Origin: Streptococcus parasanguinis | GTDB taxonomy: Bacteria; Bacillota; Bacilli; Lactobacillales; Streptococcaceae | Direction: 5' to 3' | DNA length: 56,235 bases | NCBI GenBank assembly: GCA_018377375.1 | Contig: JAGZZN010000003.1 | Coordinates: 1 to 56,235 of the forward strand | Shown here: piece by piece, positions 33,701 to 41,334 of the stretch | Position numbering within the stretch: position 1 is the first letter of the stretch | Layout of the letters: each line of letters begins with the position of its first letter | Made by a program: the position numbers and the translations under genes | Notes under the pieces: generated by a model | The model's database searches: none | What the model was told of the DNA's origin: nothing | Seen by the model: only the letters and a program-made list of their open reading frames with translations

Positions 33701-35207
33701 AGCTCCAAGCGTCCTGATCGGGGTTGCCGATATCCCGCAAGCGCAAAAGCAAGAAGCTGTTGCTATCGATCTGTCAAAAGATGGGAATATCCTCCTTTAC
33801 GGAAGTCCAGGTACAGGGAAGACCACTTTCCTTCAGACAGTCGCAATGGATCTGGCTCGCAAGCAGAGTCCGGAAAATCTGACCATGTACCTGCTGGATT
33901 TCGGAACCAATGGTCTAGCACCCTTGACTCAATTGCCACATGTGGCCGATAGCCTCTTGCTCGATCAGACGGAGAAAATCCAGAAATTCATCCGGATCAT
34001 TAACCGCGAGTTGGATCGTCGCAAGAAGCTCCTGTCTGAGCATGGGGTCGGCACCATCGCCCTCTACCGTGAAGTGACCGGCAAGCAAGAGCCAACCATG
34101 GTCATCCTCATGGACAGCTATGAGTCGATGAAGGACGAGCCTTATGAGACAGACCTCTTCAAGCTCTTCATGCGGATCTCTCGTGAAGGTCTCAGCATCG
34201 GTGTGCACTTGATCATCACAGCTAGCCGTCAGAACAACCTGCGGGCTCAGCTCTATTCAAACTTCAAGCATCAGCTGACCTTGCCACAAAATGATATCTC
34301 TGAAGTCCGCGGTATCGTGGGAGCAACCCCACTGGCGTCTACGATGGAAGACATTAAGGGACGCGCCCTCATGAAGCGTGACGAAGTCGATGTCGTCCAG
34401 TTCGCCCTACCCGTCGCAGGAGACAATGATATCCAAATCATCAACAACCTCCGTGACCAAGTGCAGAGCCTCAAAGAGATGTGGACTGGCCACACCCCAG
34501 CAGGAATCCCAATGGTGCCAGATGAGTTGACAATTCAGAACTTTATGAGTATGCCAACTACTAGAAAAGTAATTGAAGATCATAGACTACCAGTTGGTCT
34601 TGAATTAGAAGAAGTTGAAACAATTGGACTTCCAATGAAGAAACTGAAACACTTGATGTTGCTCTCTGATAAAGATAGTTCATTGTCACTTGTTACAAAA
34701 CATATGATTCGGACAGTTATTGAAACTGTTTCAGGTCATAAGGTCACAATATTGGATCCAACCGATGAATATAAAACATTCGTTGCGAGCGTTAATAACT
34801 ATGTTCCGTCAACATCTGATTTTAAATCTGTTATTGAACAATTACAAAGTCAAGTTCAATATGCACGACAAAATGGTGGCGACTTTGAACATTATATCTT
34901 TATCACCGATATGGGACAATTTGTATCAGAAAGTGGAGTAGACACGAATGATATTGCTCAATTAATGGAAGAGGGGCTTAAGGTAGGATTACACTTTGTA
35001 TTCAGTATGCATAAGAACTTTATTTCCGCTTACAATGACACTGCTAAATATTTGAAGTCCCAACTAGATACAGCTTTGATTGCTATGAAGATGTCGGATC
35101 AGACTATCTATACTCGGACAAGCATTGGTCGTGAGGAAGCTTTGCCAGAAGATCAAGTATACTTACACTATCAAGCATCTCAGACGAAATTGAAGATTAC
35201 GAAATGA
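30792..35207 (+). CDS. essC: T7SSb motor ATPase EssC
   Basis: FtsK/SpoIIIE-type ATPase that powers and selects substrates (1471 residues). Order: tandem FHA-like domains (1-~190), two transmembrane helices (about 222-242 and 247-267), linker, then ATPase domains. D1 has GTTGSGKSET (Lys668) and LLIDYKGGG; D2 has GSPGTGKTTF (Lys1010). The third ATPase-like region has no intact Walker A. The first ~1245 codons are GC-richer; near 34525 base composition turns AT-rich, and the last ~227 residues form the variable module that in S. aureus EssC determines which effector cassette is served. A decayed second copy of this 3' end lies at 40970-41327. Seven bases follow to the next start. Confidence 0.97.
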   Translation: MKKRIILYKKGFRYELALEEGKTATVSNQETAQLTLASQENPLHFQWSQGEIFYQYGEDKGVLENSTILGDVVCYLATGEVHTYELLDKEEILVADEKGADVRLHYPVRFLLVKKEQTWTCQLLSGKLYHNHKLVSEATFPLAFGDELAIGDVTFKLYPEEFGVEGAVEVSPYLVPRLHSRYDFYKDYPEYHRSPRIIYRSSEDKILINPPGAEPQKPSDELLKLIMPPLIMVGVTLLITIFQPRGLYIIATVSMSVVSVIFSVQGFFKNRKKYKEDKKERVELYHLYLKDKAKDLEQLSRKQREGMFYHFPAIEDLTKMVKRYDSRIYEKTPLHFDFLAYRLGLGKVPTSYELKYGQEERSGKKDALEEEGYALFKAHQKIDNLPIVASLNRGPVGYVGPRPIVLEQLQLLVAQLAVFHSYHDLTIIPIIPEEEKESWDWMRWLPHATLQDMNVRSFVYNQRTRDQVLNSLNQILKLRKAQKEEEKANDTKIFHPHYVVLITDETLILDHVIMEFFREDPTELGCSIIYVADVLSSLSENIQTVISIKDRNQGQLLLQEGVLRELDFQLDHFPEGYDKEAISRGLAPLKHIQQLKSSIPDSVTFLEMYQAETFNDLKVLSRWESHAPYQSLAVPIGLRGKDDLVYLNLHEKAHGPHGLIAGTTGSGKSETIQSYILSLAVNFHPHDVAFLLIDYKGGGMANLFKDLPHLLGTITNLDGAQSMRALASINAEIHRRERLFGQYGVNHINQYQKKFKLGEATEPLPHLFLISDEFAELKVNQPDFIKELVSIARVGRSLGVHLILATQKPSGVVDDQIWSNSRFKLALKVADRGDSMEMLRTADAAEITQTGRAYLQVGNNEVYELFQTAWSGADYQPEKDQLGIEDHTIYLINELGQYEVLNQDLSGLDMAEEIKEVPTELDVIVQEINHLHQQEGIAAVAQPWLPPLKERITLDELDKVVPIEAWQKRTAPSVLIGVADIPQAQKQEAVAIDLSKDGNILLYGSPGTGKTTFLQTVAMDLARKQSPENLTMYLLDFGTNGLAPLTQLPHVADSLLLDQTEKIQKFIRIINRELDRRKKLLSEHGVGTIALYREVTGKQEPTMVILMDSYESMKDEPYETDLFKLFMRISREGLSIGVHLIITASRQNNLRAQLYSNFKHQLTLPQNDISEVRGIVGATPLASTMEDIKGRALMKRDEVDVVQFALPVAGDNDIQIINNLRDQVQSLKEMWTGHTPAGIPMVPDELTIQNFMSMPTTRKVIEDHRLPVGLELEEVETIGLPMKKLKHLMLLSDKDSSLSLVTKHMIRTVIETVSGHKVTILDPTDEYKTFVASVNNYVPSTSDFKSVIEQLQSQVQYARQNGGDFEHYIFITDMGQFVSESGVDTNDIAQLMEEGLKVGLHFVFSMHKNFISAYNDTAKYLKSQLDTALIAMKMSDQTIYTRTSIGREEALPEDQVYLHYQASQTKLKITK

Positions 35208-35214
35208 GAAAAAA

Positions 35215-35649
35215 ATGGATAAAAAATTCGAAGAAATGTCTTTTGATGAACTTAAACTTTATCGTAGAGAAGGTCTATGGAGATCAATTGGTATATTGTT
35301 CCTAATTATAATTGTGATTCTAGGCATGATCCTTATGGAAGTTAATCATGTTGCTTATTCTAATAAATATCATTTTAGAGTTATAGGATTTGTTATAAAT
35401 TTAGGGTTGTTCACTTATTTACGTCCCATATTTGCTGCCAATCAAATTATGAGACAGCATCCAGACTGGATTAGACAATCTGGTATTACTGCTAAAATTC
35501 CTTTACCATGGGATTGGCATTTAAAAAGGTTACTTGTACTTGGTTCTAGTTTGTTGGTGATTATTGTCAGTTTTGCTTTTCTTTACAAACCTCAAAGTGA
35601 GTTTAGAACTTCTACCAATGCACCAAATGCGATCTTTAAAAAAGAATAA
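35215..35649 (+). CDS. Cassette 1 membrane protein, 144 residues
   Basis: Unnamed membrane protein with three hydrophobic segments (about 22-42, 55-72 and 100-118). It directly follows essC in the same way that 41335-41946 follows the essC-tail copy. The two share HP(D/E)W between helices two and three and an F-x-Y-(K/R)P end to the last helix, so they are paralogous cassette components. It might help a specific EssC tail interact with its effectors; this is inference. The ribosome binding site is weak (GAGAAAA). Confidence 0.8.
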   Translation: MDKKFEEMSFDELKLYRREGLWRSIGILFLIIIVILGMILMEVNHVAYSNKYHFRVIGFVINLGLFTYLRPIFAANQIMRQHPDWIRQSGITAKIPLPWDWHLKRLLVLGSSLLVIIVSFAFLYKPQSEFRTSTNAPNAIFKKE

Positions 35650-35720
35650 GAGACTGTTCATCTGTTCAATTTCAACTATTTAATTGAGAGAATTTCGTAA
35701 AATAAAAGAGGTGAAAAACA

Positions 35721-36098
35721 ATGGCTAAATCAAAGGAAAGAGAAGCGCAACTTAAAAAGAATATTGAGAACAATACGGCTCTAAAAAGCAAATATGAGCG
35801 AGTTAGGAATTCGATAGAAAGTCACAATTTACATTTTTCAAATGAGTTTATTCATATAAATGCCTTTATAGAGATTGCTAAAGATACATTGAGTAAAATT
35901 GATGGAAATGTTGGATACGGCTACTTGTCAAATTTTAGAGAAAAATTGGCAACGGAGATTAAAACATTGGAAGAATATCGTAATCACGTCCAACAATCGG
36001 CTAGTTCGTTTAAACGTATGTATGAGACTTTGGAGACTTATATTACCTCGCTCGATATTCTTATTACTAATGATAAAAATGAATTAAAGGCAAAGTAA
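35721..36098 (+). CDS. YwqH/DUF5082-like helical effector partner, cassette 1 (EsxC position)
   Basis: 125-residue predicted helical protein without signal peptide or W-x-G. Pattern and place match the YwqH/YxiC-type DUF5082 proteins that precede LXG toxins in Bacillus, and esxC in the S. aureus ess cluster. AAGAGGTG precedes the ATG. It is likely to pair with the next gene product and bind the toxin N-terminus to target it to EssC. A paralogue is 41950-42336, sharing the IDGN-GY-YLS motif. Confidence 0.8.
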   Translation: MAKSKEREAQLKKNIENNTALKSKYERVRNSIESHNLHFSNEFIHINAFIEIAKDTLSKIDGNVGYGYLSNFREKLATEIKTLEEYRNHVQQSASSFKRMYETLETYITSLDILITNDKNELKAK

Positions 36099-36150
36099 GT
36101 TTTTTGATGAATATTATTATCTCTAATTGCTCTTATGAAAGGAGTTTGGT

Positions 36151-36498
36151 ATGGCAGATGTAATGAATACTTGGATCAATGATAGTAGTGGTTCTTGGGG
36201 AAGTGCTGAAACAATAAAATATGACAGTAGTAATTTAATTAATATTAAATTGGATTTATATAGTGCAGTTTTCCAGCTTGAAGAGGTTAAAACTCAAATA
36301 GAAATTATGGAATCATACGAAGCTCAATGGCAAGGTGAAGCGAAACAAACGTATCTTGATTTAAAAAATATTTTAAAACAGTATTGTAATGATTATATGA
36401 ATAGTGTTGAAAAATTGAAGATATGTGTGATAGGTTTAGATAGCTTATTAGATCAAATCCCCCTAGCAGATGTAATAAAGGAGATAGATCAGGTATGA
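36151..36498 (+). CDS. YwqI/DUF5344-like WXG-type partner, cassette 1 (EsxB position)
   Basis: 115-residue helical-hairpin protein with a W-x-G turn (AQWQGEAKQTYLDL), as in WXG100/EsxB and YwqI-like proteins. GAAAGGAG precedes the ATG. Its stop overlaps the next start (ATGA). A paralogue is 42352-42684, with KEWKGKAKDQYVEL at the same point. Likely a secretion partner of the cassette toxin. Confidence 0.82.
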   Translation: MADVMNTWINDSSGSWGSAETIKYDSSNLINIKLDLYSAVFQLEEVKTQIEIMESYEAQWQGEAKQTYLDLKNILKQYCNDYMNSVEKLKICVIGLDSLLDQIPLADVIKEIDQV

Positions 36499-37157
36499 CC
36501 AAATTAACTCTTGAAGCACTATATACATTGCACTTGATGAATGACTATTCTAATGATTTGCCTTTTATCCCATTGCCTCCACTTAACTCAGATGAGAATA
36601 GAAAATCACAGCTACAGAAGGTGTTACAAAAGGGCTATAAAGATTTAGAGGCTTTGGAACTTGTTAAAGATGGTCAACCAACACCTGAATTCGTAGTCTA
36701 TGGATATTTTTTAGACTTGTACGCCAAAAGTTCGTATCATTTTCAAATAGACAGTAATTATTATTGCGCTCCTGGTATTGATCAGGGGAAGCGAATGGTA
36801 GTGATTATTAAAAAAATTGCTGAGGGTGAATTTATAATTGATTATTTTAACACCATTGCTCTGTTAAGCATTCTTATGGAAAACCATGAAATTTTACATA
36901 ATTTAAATGAAAAGAAAAAAAATTATTTAAAAGCTGAATGGGAACCATACGCTTATATGAAGTTGCAATTTTATTATAAAAATTCAAAAATGATACGGTT
37001 GATGACAGAGGAATTGGGAAAAATCACAGGAGATGTCCTCTTCTTTAATACTGATAGTGGTTTATTTGAATATGATTTAATGCGTGAAAGAATTCGTTCA
37101 GTATCAGCTGATGAGTTAAAACACACACTGATTAAAGGTATGAAAGTGAGAGTGTAA
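36495..37157 (+). CDS. EsaE-like chaperone (DUF5081), cassette 1
   Basis: 220-residue cytosolic protein with no signal peptide. It begins LTLEALYTLHLMNDYSNDLPFIPLP, quoted as LTLEALYTLHLMNDYSND, like the paralogue at 42681, and sits exactly where esaE lies in the S. aureus ess locus (after esxB, before esxD). EsaE binds the toxin EsaD and brings it to EssC, so the same role is inferred. Coupled to the previous gene by a four-base overlap. Confidence 0.78.
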   Translation: MTKLTLEALYTLHLMNDYSNDLPFIPLPPLNSDENRKSQLQKVLQKGYKDLEALELVKDGQPTPEFVVYGYFLDLYAKSSYHFQIDSNYYCAPGIDQGKRMVVIIKKIAEGEFIIDYFNTIALLSILMENHEILHNLNEKKKNYLKAEWEPYAYMKLQFYYKNSKMIRLMTEELGKITGDVLFFNTDSGLFEYDLMRERIRSVSADELKHTLIKGMKVRV

Positions 37158-37158
37158 A

Positions 37159-37677
37159 ATGGCAAAATCGAACTTACAAGGAATAAATACAAGTGATGGT
37201 GCTATTGGGATAGAGTTGAATGAACAGGAAGAGTTGATCCTAAAAGCTAATAATATAGTGATTGCTTGTAGGCAAGCTATTTCACATATATCTGGCGCAA
37301 TTACCGCTCTACCAGATGTAAGCAGTGAAGGTATTTTTAAACAGTATATATCGAAAGACAAGGATTTAAATTTCTATACCGTGAAAGCTCAAGAAATGGA
37401 AACATTGGCAAGTATTCTCCACCAACATGCAGTTGATACTTATAAGGAATTTGTTGATATGGACAATATTCAGGCGATACAAATTGCCAATTTTATTTTG
37501 AATGCGAAGGCACCTCTTACGTCACCTATTTCTGCTGAACAACAAAAGGAACTATCGAATACACAAGCCTATATTCGTAAGAACCCGAAGGAATCTTTTG
37601 AGAAAATCAAAGATGCTTTACAGGGTAAGCCGGTCTCTACTGACCAAAGTAACCCTGAATCTACGGAACAAGAATGA
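37159..37677 (+). CDS. EsxD-position helical partner of toxin 1, 172 residues
   Basis: Predicted helical protein placed between the EsaE-like gene and the toxin. The first ~125 residues contain SHISGAITALPDVSSEG and KAQEMETLASILHQHA, shared in pattern with its paralogue at 43340 (SSTISSLSSQGAFH, KAQEFGTLAEVLWQHA). The C-terminal ~45 residues are hydrophilic. Likely another toxin-binding secretion factor. It starts one base after the preceding stop. Confidence 0.75.
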   Translation: MAKSNLQGINTSDGAIGIELNEQEELILKANNIVIACRQAISHISGAITALPDVSSEGIFKQYISKDKDLNFYTVKAQEMETLASILHQHAVDTYKEFVDMDNIQAIQIANFILNAKAPLTSPISAEQQKELSNTQAYIRKNPKESFEKIKDALQGKPVSTDQSNPESTEQE

Positions 37678-37684
37678 GGTAAAT

Positions 37685-40051
37685 ATGACAAAATACTATT
37701 CTAATCATCCAGATTTTAGTGCAGGATTACAAGCTAATTCGATGACTGGTTCAGTCAGTTATGCCAGATCTCAAGTGACCAATGCTTTATCAGATATTAA
37801 GGAAGTTACAGAAGTTGTCCAGAATGAAGGGCTGTCTTTTCTCTATAGTCCAGTAGGGGATGCGGAGCTAGGAAAGGAGATGCCAGAAATAACATTTGCT
37901 ACTTCTTACGATAAAGTTGAAAAAATGCTGAATTTGGCTACACGAATTCATAGTGAAGTGTTGGAGAGAATCGATAATAAATTTACGACAGGAATTGATG
38001 CCAGTTTAGAGTCGTTAAATAGTGTCAATGGAAGTAACAATCCTTATACAACTACTCATCTTTCCTATCAAGTAATAAAAATGAAAAGTGAAACTCAAGG
38101 AATAGCAGGCACTGAAACCAAGTACTATACCTTAGCAGAGTTGCTAGATTACCAACAGAGTCCGATAGCAGCAACAAAAGAAGTTTATCTAAAACGTGTG
38201 AGTGACTTACGTAAAATATTCGAAAAACAACATCTTGATGATGGCCCCGTTTATTTAAGTAACAAGACAGATGAAGAATTATTATCCATGTTTTTTAAGT
38301 ATCAACAAGCTGGGAATTATAGCTCACTTAAACATTTTCAGTGGCAAGAGGATAATAAAGCATGGTTGGAGCCTCTGGAAGCATATCTGGGTATCGGTTT
38401 AATTGTAGTTTCACTTATTGCAAGTGCAGTTTCATTTGGAGCAGCAAGTCCAGGAGTTGTAGCAGGAGCTACCCTTGTTGCGTCGGGAGCAGGTACATTA
38501 GGGTTAGCGTATGAAGCTACTTCAGGAGGATATGCTGCAGCAACAGGACACACTATGCTTGCTGGAACTGAACTTGATACAGATGATAGAATATGGGCTG
38601 GTGTAGAGACACTTTGGACACTTGGTACACTTGGTTTAGGAAAAGGTTTAAAAGCAGCAGGAGTTACTGATGACATTATCAATGCTGTTAATAAAACAGG
38701 AAATGGAATAGGAGATGGAGTTGGTTTACTACATACGGGGTATGATTATGTGGTGAAGGGTGAAGATCCAACTATGTCTCTAATTGGTTTTGGTATTGGC
38801 AAACTAGGGGGAGCAGGATTGGCACGTGCTCAAAATAAATCACAAAGTATAAATGTATTGACAAATACAGATGAGTCACCTCTATTTTCAACTAATAATA
38901 CTGAATTGGAATATCGAAATTATGTTGATAGAAAGTTAAAGAGTGGCAGCGAACCGTTATCCATAACCGAGTGGCTTGAAAGAAGTGATATAGCCAACCA
39001 AAATCTTACAAACAATAATGATTTTTCCACTGGTAGTATTGCTAATGTGGGCGAAATGCCACCATTTAAAATTAAAAATACTGAATTGGAATATCAAAAT
39101 TATGTTGATAGAAAGTTAAAGAGCGGCAGCGAACCATTGTCCATGTCTGAGTGGCTCAAAAAACGCGACATATCCAAACAAAATTTCTCTAACTATGAGG
39201 CCTTTTCAGGTAATAGAATTGAAGAATTTAAATTAAACTATAACGATGTTGAAACAAATATTACTGTTAAAACTAGAAATGCGGATGGTGAAATTCAACG
39301 TGTTAAATTAAAGGCTGTCGGATTTGATGAGTCAGGAAATATTCGAATTCAAGATTATACGACTGCCAAAAATGGTATATCGAAGGCACGCCAAGAAATT
39401 CTTGACAATTTATCGAAATATGGTGGAGAAGTTGTTGGTGCAGGTAAAGGAAAATTTGCTGGAGGGACTGAAATTCCGCAAGGAACCAGAATTGATGTAA
39501 TCAATGGTAGTTCCCAGTTCTCACCTGAATGGCAGACCTACTTAAGCGAATTTCCGAAGGCAGATTTGAGTAGCGCTCAAATAGAATCTATTACTGCTAT
39601 TAAACCAGATCCGGAAAATGGAGTCTTACGACCTAGTCCAGAAGTTTATCTTTCAAAAGAGTATTTAGAACAACATAAACAACTATTTGATGATGGAGTA
39701 GCAGCCTTTGTCAAGAGTGGTGAATTTATTGAAAAATTCGGTACTTTTGGCAGACCTGATGGAGCATTTGTTTTTCCTAGACATGTAGCTGAAGCTATGA
39801 TCAAAGAAGCTGATGGTGATCCTAGAAAGTTAGAAGCTTTGTTAGGATTAGACCATGGCAGCCTAGGAGATTCTCCTAAAATGGTGTTGCCACAAGAAGT
39901 TCATAATTATAGAATTCCCGACGGAAATGAAGCTGGTTCACGCGAAAATCCACAGTGGCGTCCAGGAGGAAAAACATACCCAGGAGGAGTTCCTGAGGCA
40001 GTAATTGATCCGGTTCCAAAAGATAAGGTAACTCTAGTTGATATTTGGTAA
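37685..40051 (+). CDS. LXG/EsaD-type polymorphic toxin 1, composite C-terminus
   Basis: 788-residue putative T7SS toxin. ATG 37685 follows GAGGTAAAT, and the N-terminus MTKYYSNHPDFS matches the paralogous toxin MSKYYSNKSDFS; the same frame is open further upstream inside the previous gene, but those codons are not the start. The helical N-terminal targeting domain (~1-215) is followed by a glycine/alanine-rich hydrophobic region and a pre-toxin TG motif (AATGHTMLAGTELDTDDRIW, ~283-303). A 60-residue linker module with LEY-NYVDRKLKSGSEPLS is duplicated (starting ~404 and ~464). Residues ~535-610 contain GKFAGGTEIPQGTRI, reminiscent of restriction-like nuclease toxins. The last ~150 residues hold RPDGAFVFPRHV and WRPGGKTYPGGVPEAVI, seen in other polymorphic toxins, activity unassigned. 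Confidence 0.82.
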   Translation: MTKYYSNHPDFSAGLQANSMTGSVSYARSQVTNALSDIKEVTEVVQNEGLSFLYSPVGDAELGKEMPEITFATSYDKVEKMLNLATRIHSEVLERIDNKFTTGIDASLESLNSVNGSNNPYTTTHLSYQVIKMKSETQGIAGTETKYYTLAELLDYQQSPIAATKEVYLKRVSDLRKIFEKQHLDDGPVYLSNKTDEELLSMFFKYQQAGNYSSLKHFQWQEDNKAWLEPLEAYLGIGLIVVSLIASAVSFGAASPGVVAGATLVASGAGTLGLAYEATSGGYAAATGHTMLAGTELDTDDRIWAGVETLWTLGTLGLGKGLKAAGVTDDIINAVNKTGNGIGDGVGLLHTGYDYVVKGEDPTMSLIGFGIGKLGGAGLARAQNKSQSINVLTNTDESPLFSTNNTELEYRNYVDRKLKSGSEPLSITEWLERSDIANQNLTNNNDFSTGSIANVGEMPPFKIKNTELEYQNYVDRKLKSGSEPLSMSEWLKKRDISKQNFSNYEAFSGNRIEEFKLNYNDVETNITVKTRNADGEIQRVKLKAVGFDESGNIRIQDYTTAKNGISKARQEILDNLSKYGGEVVGAGKGKFAGGTEIPQGTRIDVINGSSQFSPEWQTYLSEFPKADLSSAQIESITAIKPDPENGVLRPSPEVYLSKEYLEQHKQLFDDGVAAFVKSGEFIEKFGTFGRPDGAFVFPRHVAEAMIKEADGDPRKLEALLGLDHGSLGDSPKMVLPQEVHNYRIPDGNEAGSRENPQWRPGGKTYPGGVPEAVIDPVPKDKVTLVDIW

Positions 40052-40069
40052 GCGACGAAGGAGATGAAA

Positions 40070-40729
40070 ATGGAAACTATTTATGTGAGTGAAAAAGATG
40101 TGTTAGAAATTTGTCAAGATGGAGATAAATATTTCTTGCGTTATCCAACGTTTAATATTACTATGCCAGAAGTTGTTAAAGAAATCCCGAAAGAAGCAGT
40201 GGACAGTTATTTGGCAGGTGAGCATACTGGTCAAGAGTTGATGAATTATGCTCATCATGGTTTCTGGAAATCTAAAAATCAATATACAAAAGATGAATCT
40301 ACTAAGCTCTTCATTGAAAATAATCCATCTGTTATTTTAAAAAACTCTGAGCACAGTAAGCAATTTTTTTCTGTTGATGAATTTAATGAATTAGTAAGAC
40401 AAGCAGTCTCTTTGGAGTTAAAGCCAACAGAACTTGATGCAATTGGAACGGTAGACAATCATTTAGAACTTCTTCTTGTAGATCCTCTTAACTGGCAGGA
40501 GGAAATAGAAGGAGTTCACCTGGAGATGCTCCAAGAAAAACTCAACAACTATATCTATTTTTTGGAAAGCAAACAGTATTTGGAACGATATGGAGATAAT
40601 TTTGACAAAAAGGTCATTCATATCACTTTCCAATATTCTCCATCTGATAATGGGCTAGCTTTCCTAGTCGCTGTTCAGAAGGTATTGCAGGATACAGATA
40701 TGAGTTTGAAGGTGGAATTGCCAGAGTAA
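40070..40729 (+). CDS. Putative immunity protein for toxin 1 (C-terminal half DUF6572-like)
   Basis: 219-residue acidic cytosolic protein directly after toxin 1, the usual immunity position. The N-terminal half (~1-110) holds MPEVVKEIPKEAVDSYLAGE and is unassigned. The C-terminal half (~125-219) begins LDAIGTVDNHLELLLVDPLNW and looks like DUF6572. ATG 40070 is chosen since AAGGAG lies six bases upstream; ATG 40064 has no spacing. Two unrelated halves may face the two toxin-like C-terminal modules. It ends shortly before a terminator. Confidence 0.72.
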   Translation: METIYVSEKDVLEICQDGDKYFLRYPTFNITMPEVVKEIPKEAVDSYLAGEHTGQELMNYAHHGFWKSKNQYTKDESTKLFIENNPSVILKNSEHSKQFFSVDEFNELVRQAVSLELKPTELDAIGTVDNHLELLLVDPLNWQEEIEGVHLEMLQEKLNNYIYFLESKQYLERYGDNFDKKVIHITFQYSPSDNGLAFLVAVQKVLQDTDMSLKVELPE

Positions 40730-40789
40730 TTAGAGGTGATGAAAAGCGCCTTTTCATAATCAATAGGAAATTGTAAAAAACTAACACTA

Positions 40790-40817
40790 AGAGAGAACGA
40801 CGATTTCTCTCTTTTTA
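40790..40817 (+). terminator. Rho-independent terminator of cassette 1
   Basis: AGAGAGAA/TTCTCTCT stem with a short loop, then TTTTT. It is the 5' part of the boundary repeat. Confidence 0.85.
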
Positions 40818-40849
40818 ACTCTCTAAGCTCTCTCCATCTAGTGATTATT

Positions 40850-40878
40850 TTGACCATCAAACTAATTTTCGGTATAAT
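40850..40878 (+). promoter_or_regulatory. Promoter of cassette 2 within boundary repeat copy 1
   Basis: TTGACC (40850-40855), 17 bases, TATAAT (40873-40878). It could drive the essC remnant and cassette 2. Confidence 0.75.
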
Positions 40879-40969
40879 AGTAGTACTTAATTGATCTATT
40901 GTCATTTTTCTGAAGGATATGTCATGAATAGCTATCTCGTGTGGAATTTCGCTTCTAAAGTATATTTAA

Positions 40970-41327
40970 CAAATGAAGTGTGCATGACAAAATGGTAGTG
41001 AATTTGAACAATGTATCTTTTATCATGAGATGGATTGGTTTGTAGCTGAATGAGGAGCAGAGACAAATAATATTGCTCTGTTAATGAAAGGAGGACTTAA
41101 ATGTAGGTTTGCATTTTGGAGTTAGTATGCAAAAGAACATTATCTCAGCATGTAATGGTACAGCCAAATATTTGAAGTCCCAAATGGATGTCGCTTTGAT
41201 GGCCATGAACGTATCGGATCAGACCATCTATAATCGGACGAGCATTGATCGTGAGTTAGCTCTACCATTAGATCAAGTATACTTACACTATCCAGCTTCT
41301 CAGACGAAGTTGAAGATTACGAAATGA
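40970..41327 (+). pseudogene. Decayed copy of the essC 3' end
   Basis: Conceptual translation matches the last ~118 residues of EssC. The part before 41100 reads QNGSEFEQCIF..., then an in-frame TGA near 41051-41053 and a one-base insertion near 41104 (AAATGTAGG against AAGGTAGG). From 41109 the tail is open and about three quarters identical to EssC, ending in the same HY-ASQTKLKITK. No start codon or ATPase body is present, so it cannot make a functional EssC. It marks the point where a second cassette with its own essC tail joined the locus. Confidence 0.88.
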
Positions 41328-41334
41328 GGAAAAA

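Larger units (their letters stand above)
40790..40883 (+). repeat. Boundary repeat, copy 1 (terminator plus promoter)
   Basis: Homologous, with substitutions and small gaps, to 47543-47633. Shared blocks: AGAGAGAA...TTCTCTCTTTTT, ACTCTC, CTAGTGA, TCAAACTAATTT and GGTAT-ATAGTAG. The two copies flank cassette 2. Confidence 0.8.
40730..41334 (+). other. Inter-cassette region: terminator, promoter and essC remnant
   Basis: No intact gene. It contains the first copy of the boundary repeat (40790-40883) and the broken essC 3' copy (40970-41327). Confidence 0.85.

Noticed and set aside
37502..37684. Extension of toxin 1 by about 61 N-terminal residues
   Set aside because: The upstream codons overlap the EsxD-like gene and are basic and unlike any LXG N-terminus; ATG 37685 aligns with toxin 2.
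41109..41327. 72-residue ORF as a functional small EssC-like gene
   Set aside because: It starts only at a TTG without ribosome site, and the frame upstream shows stop and frameshift lesions relative to essC; it is a remnant.
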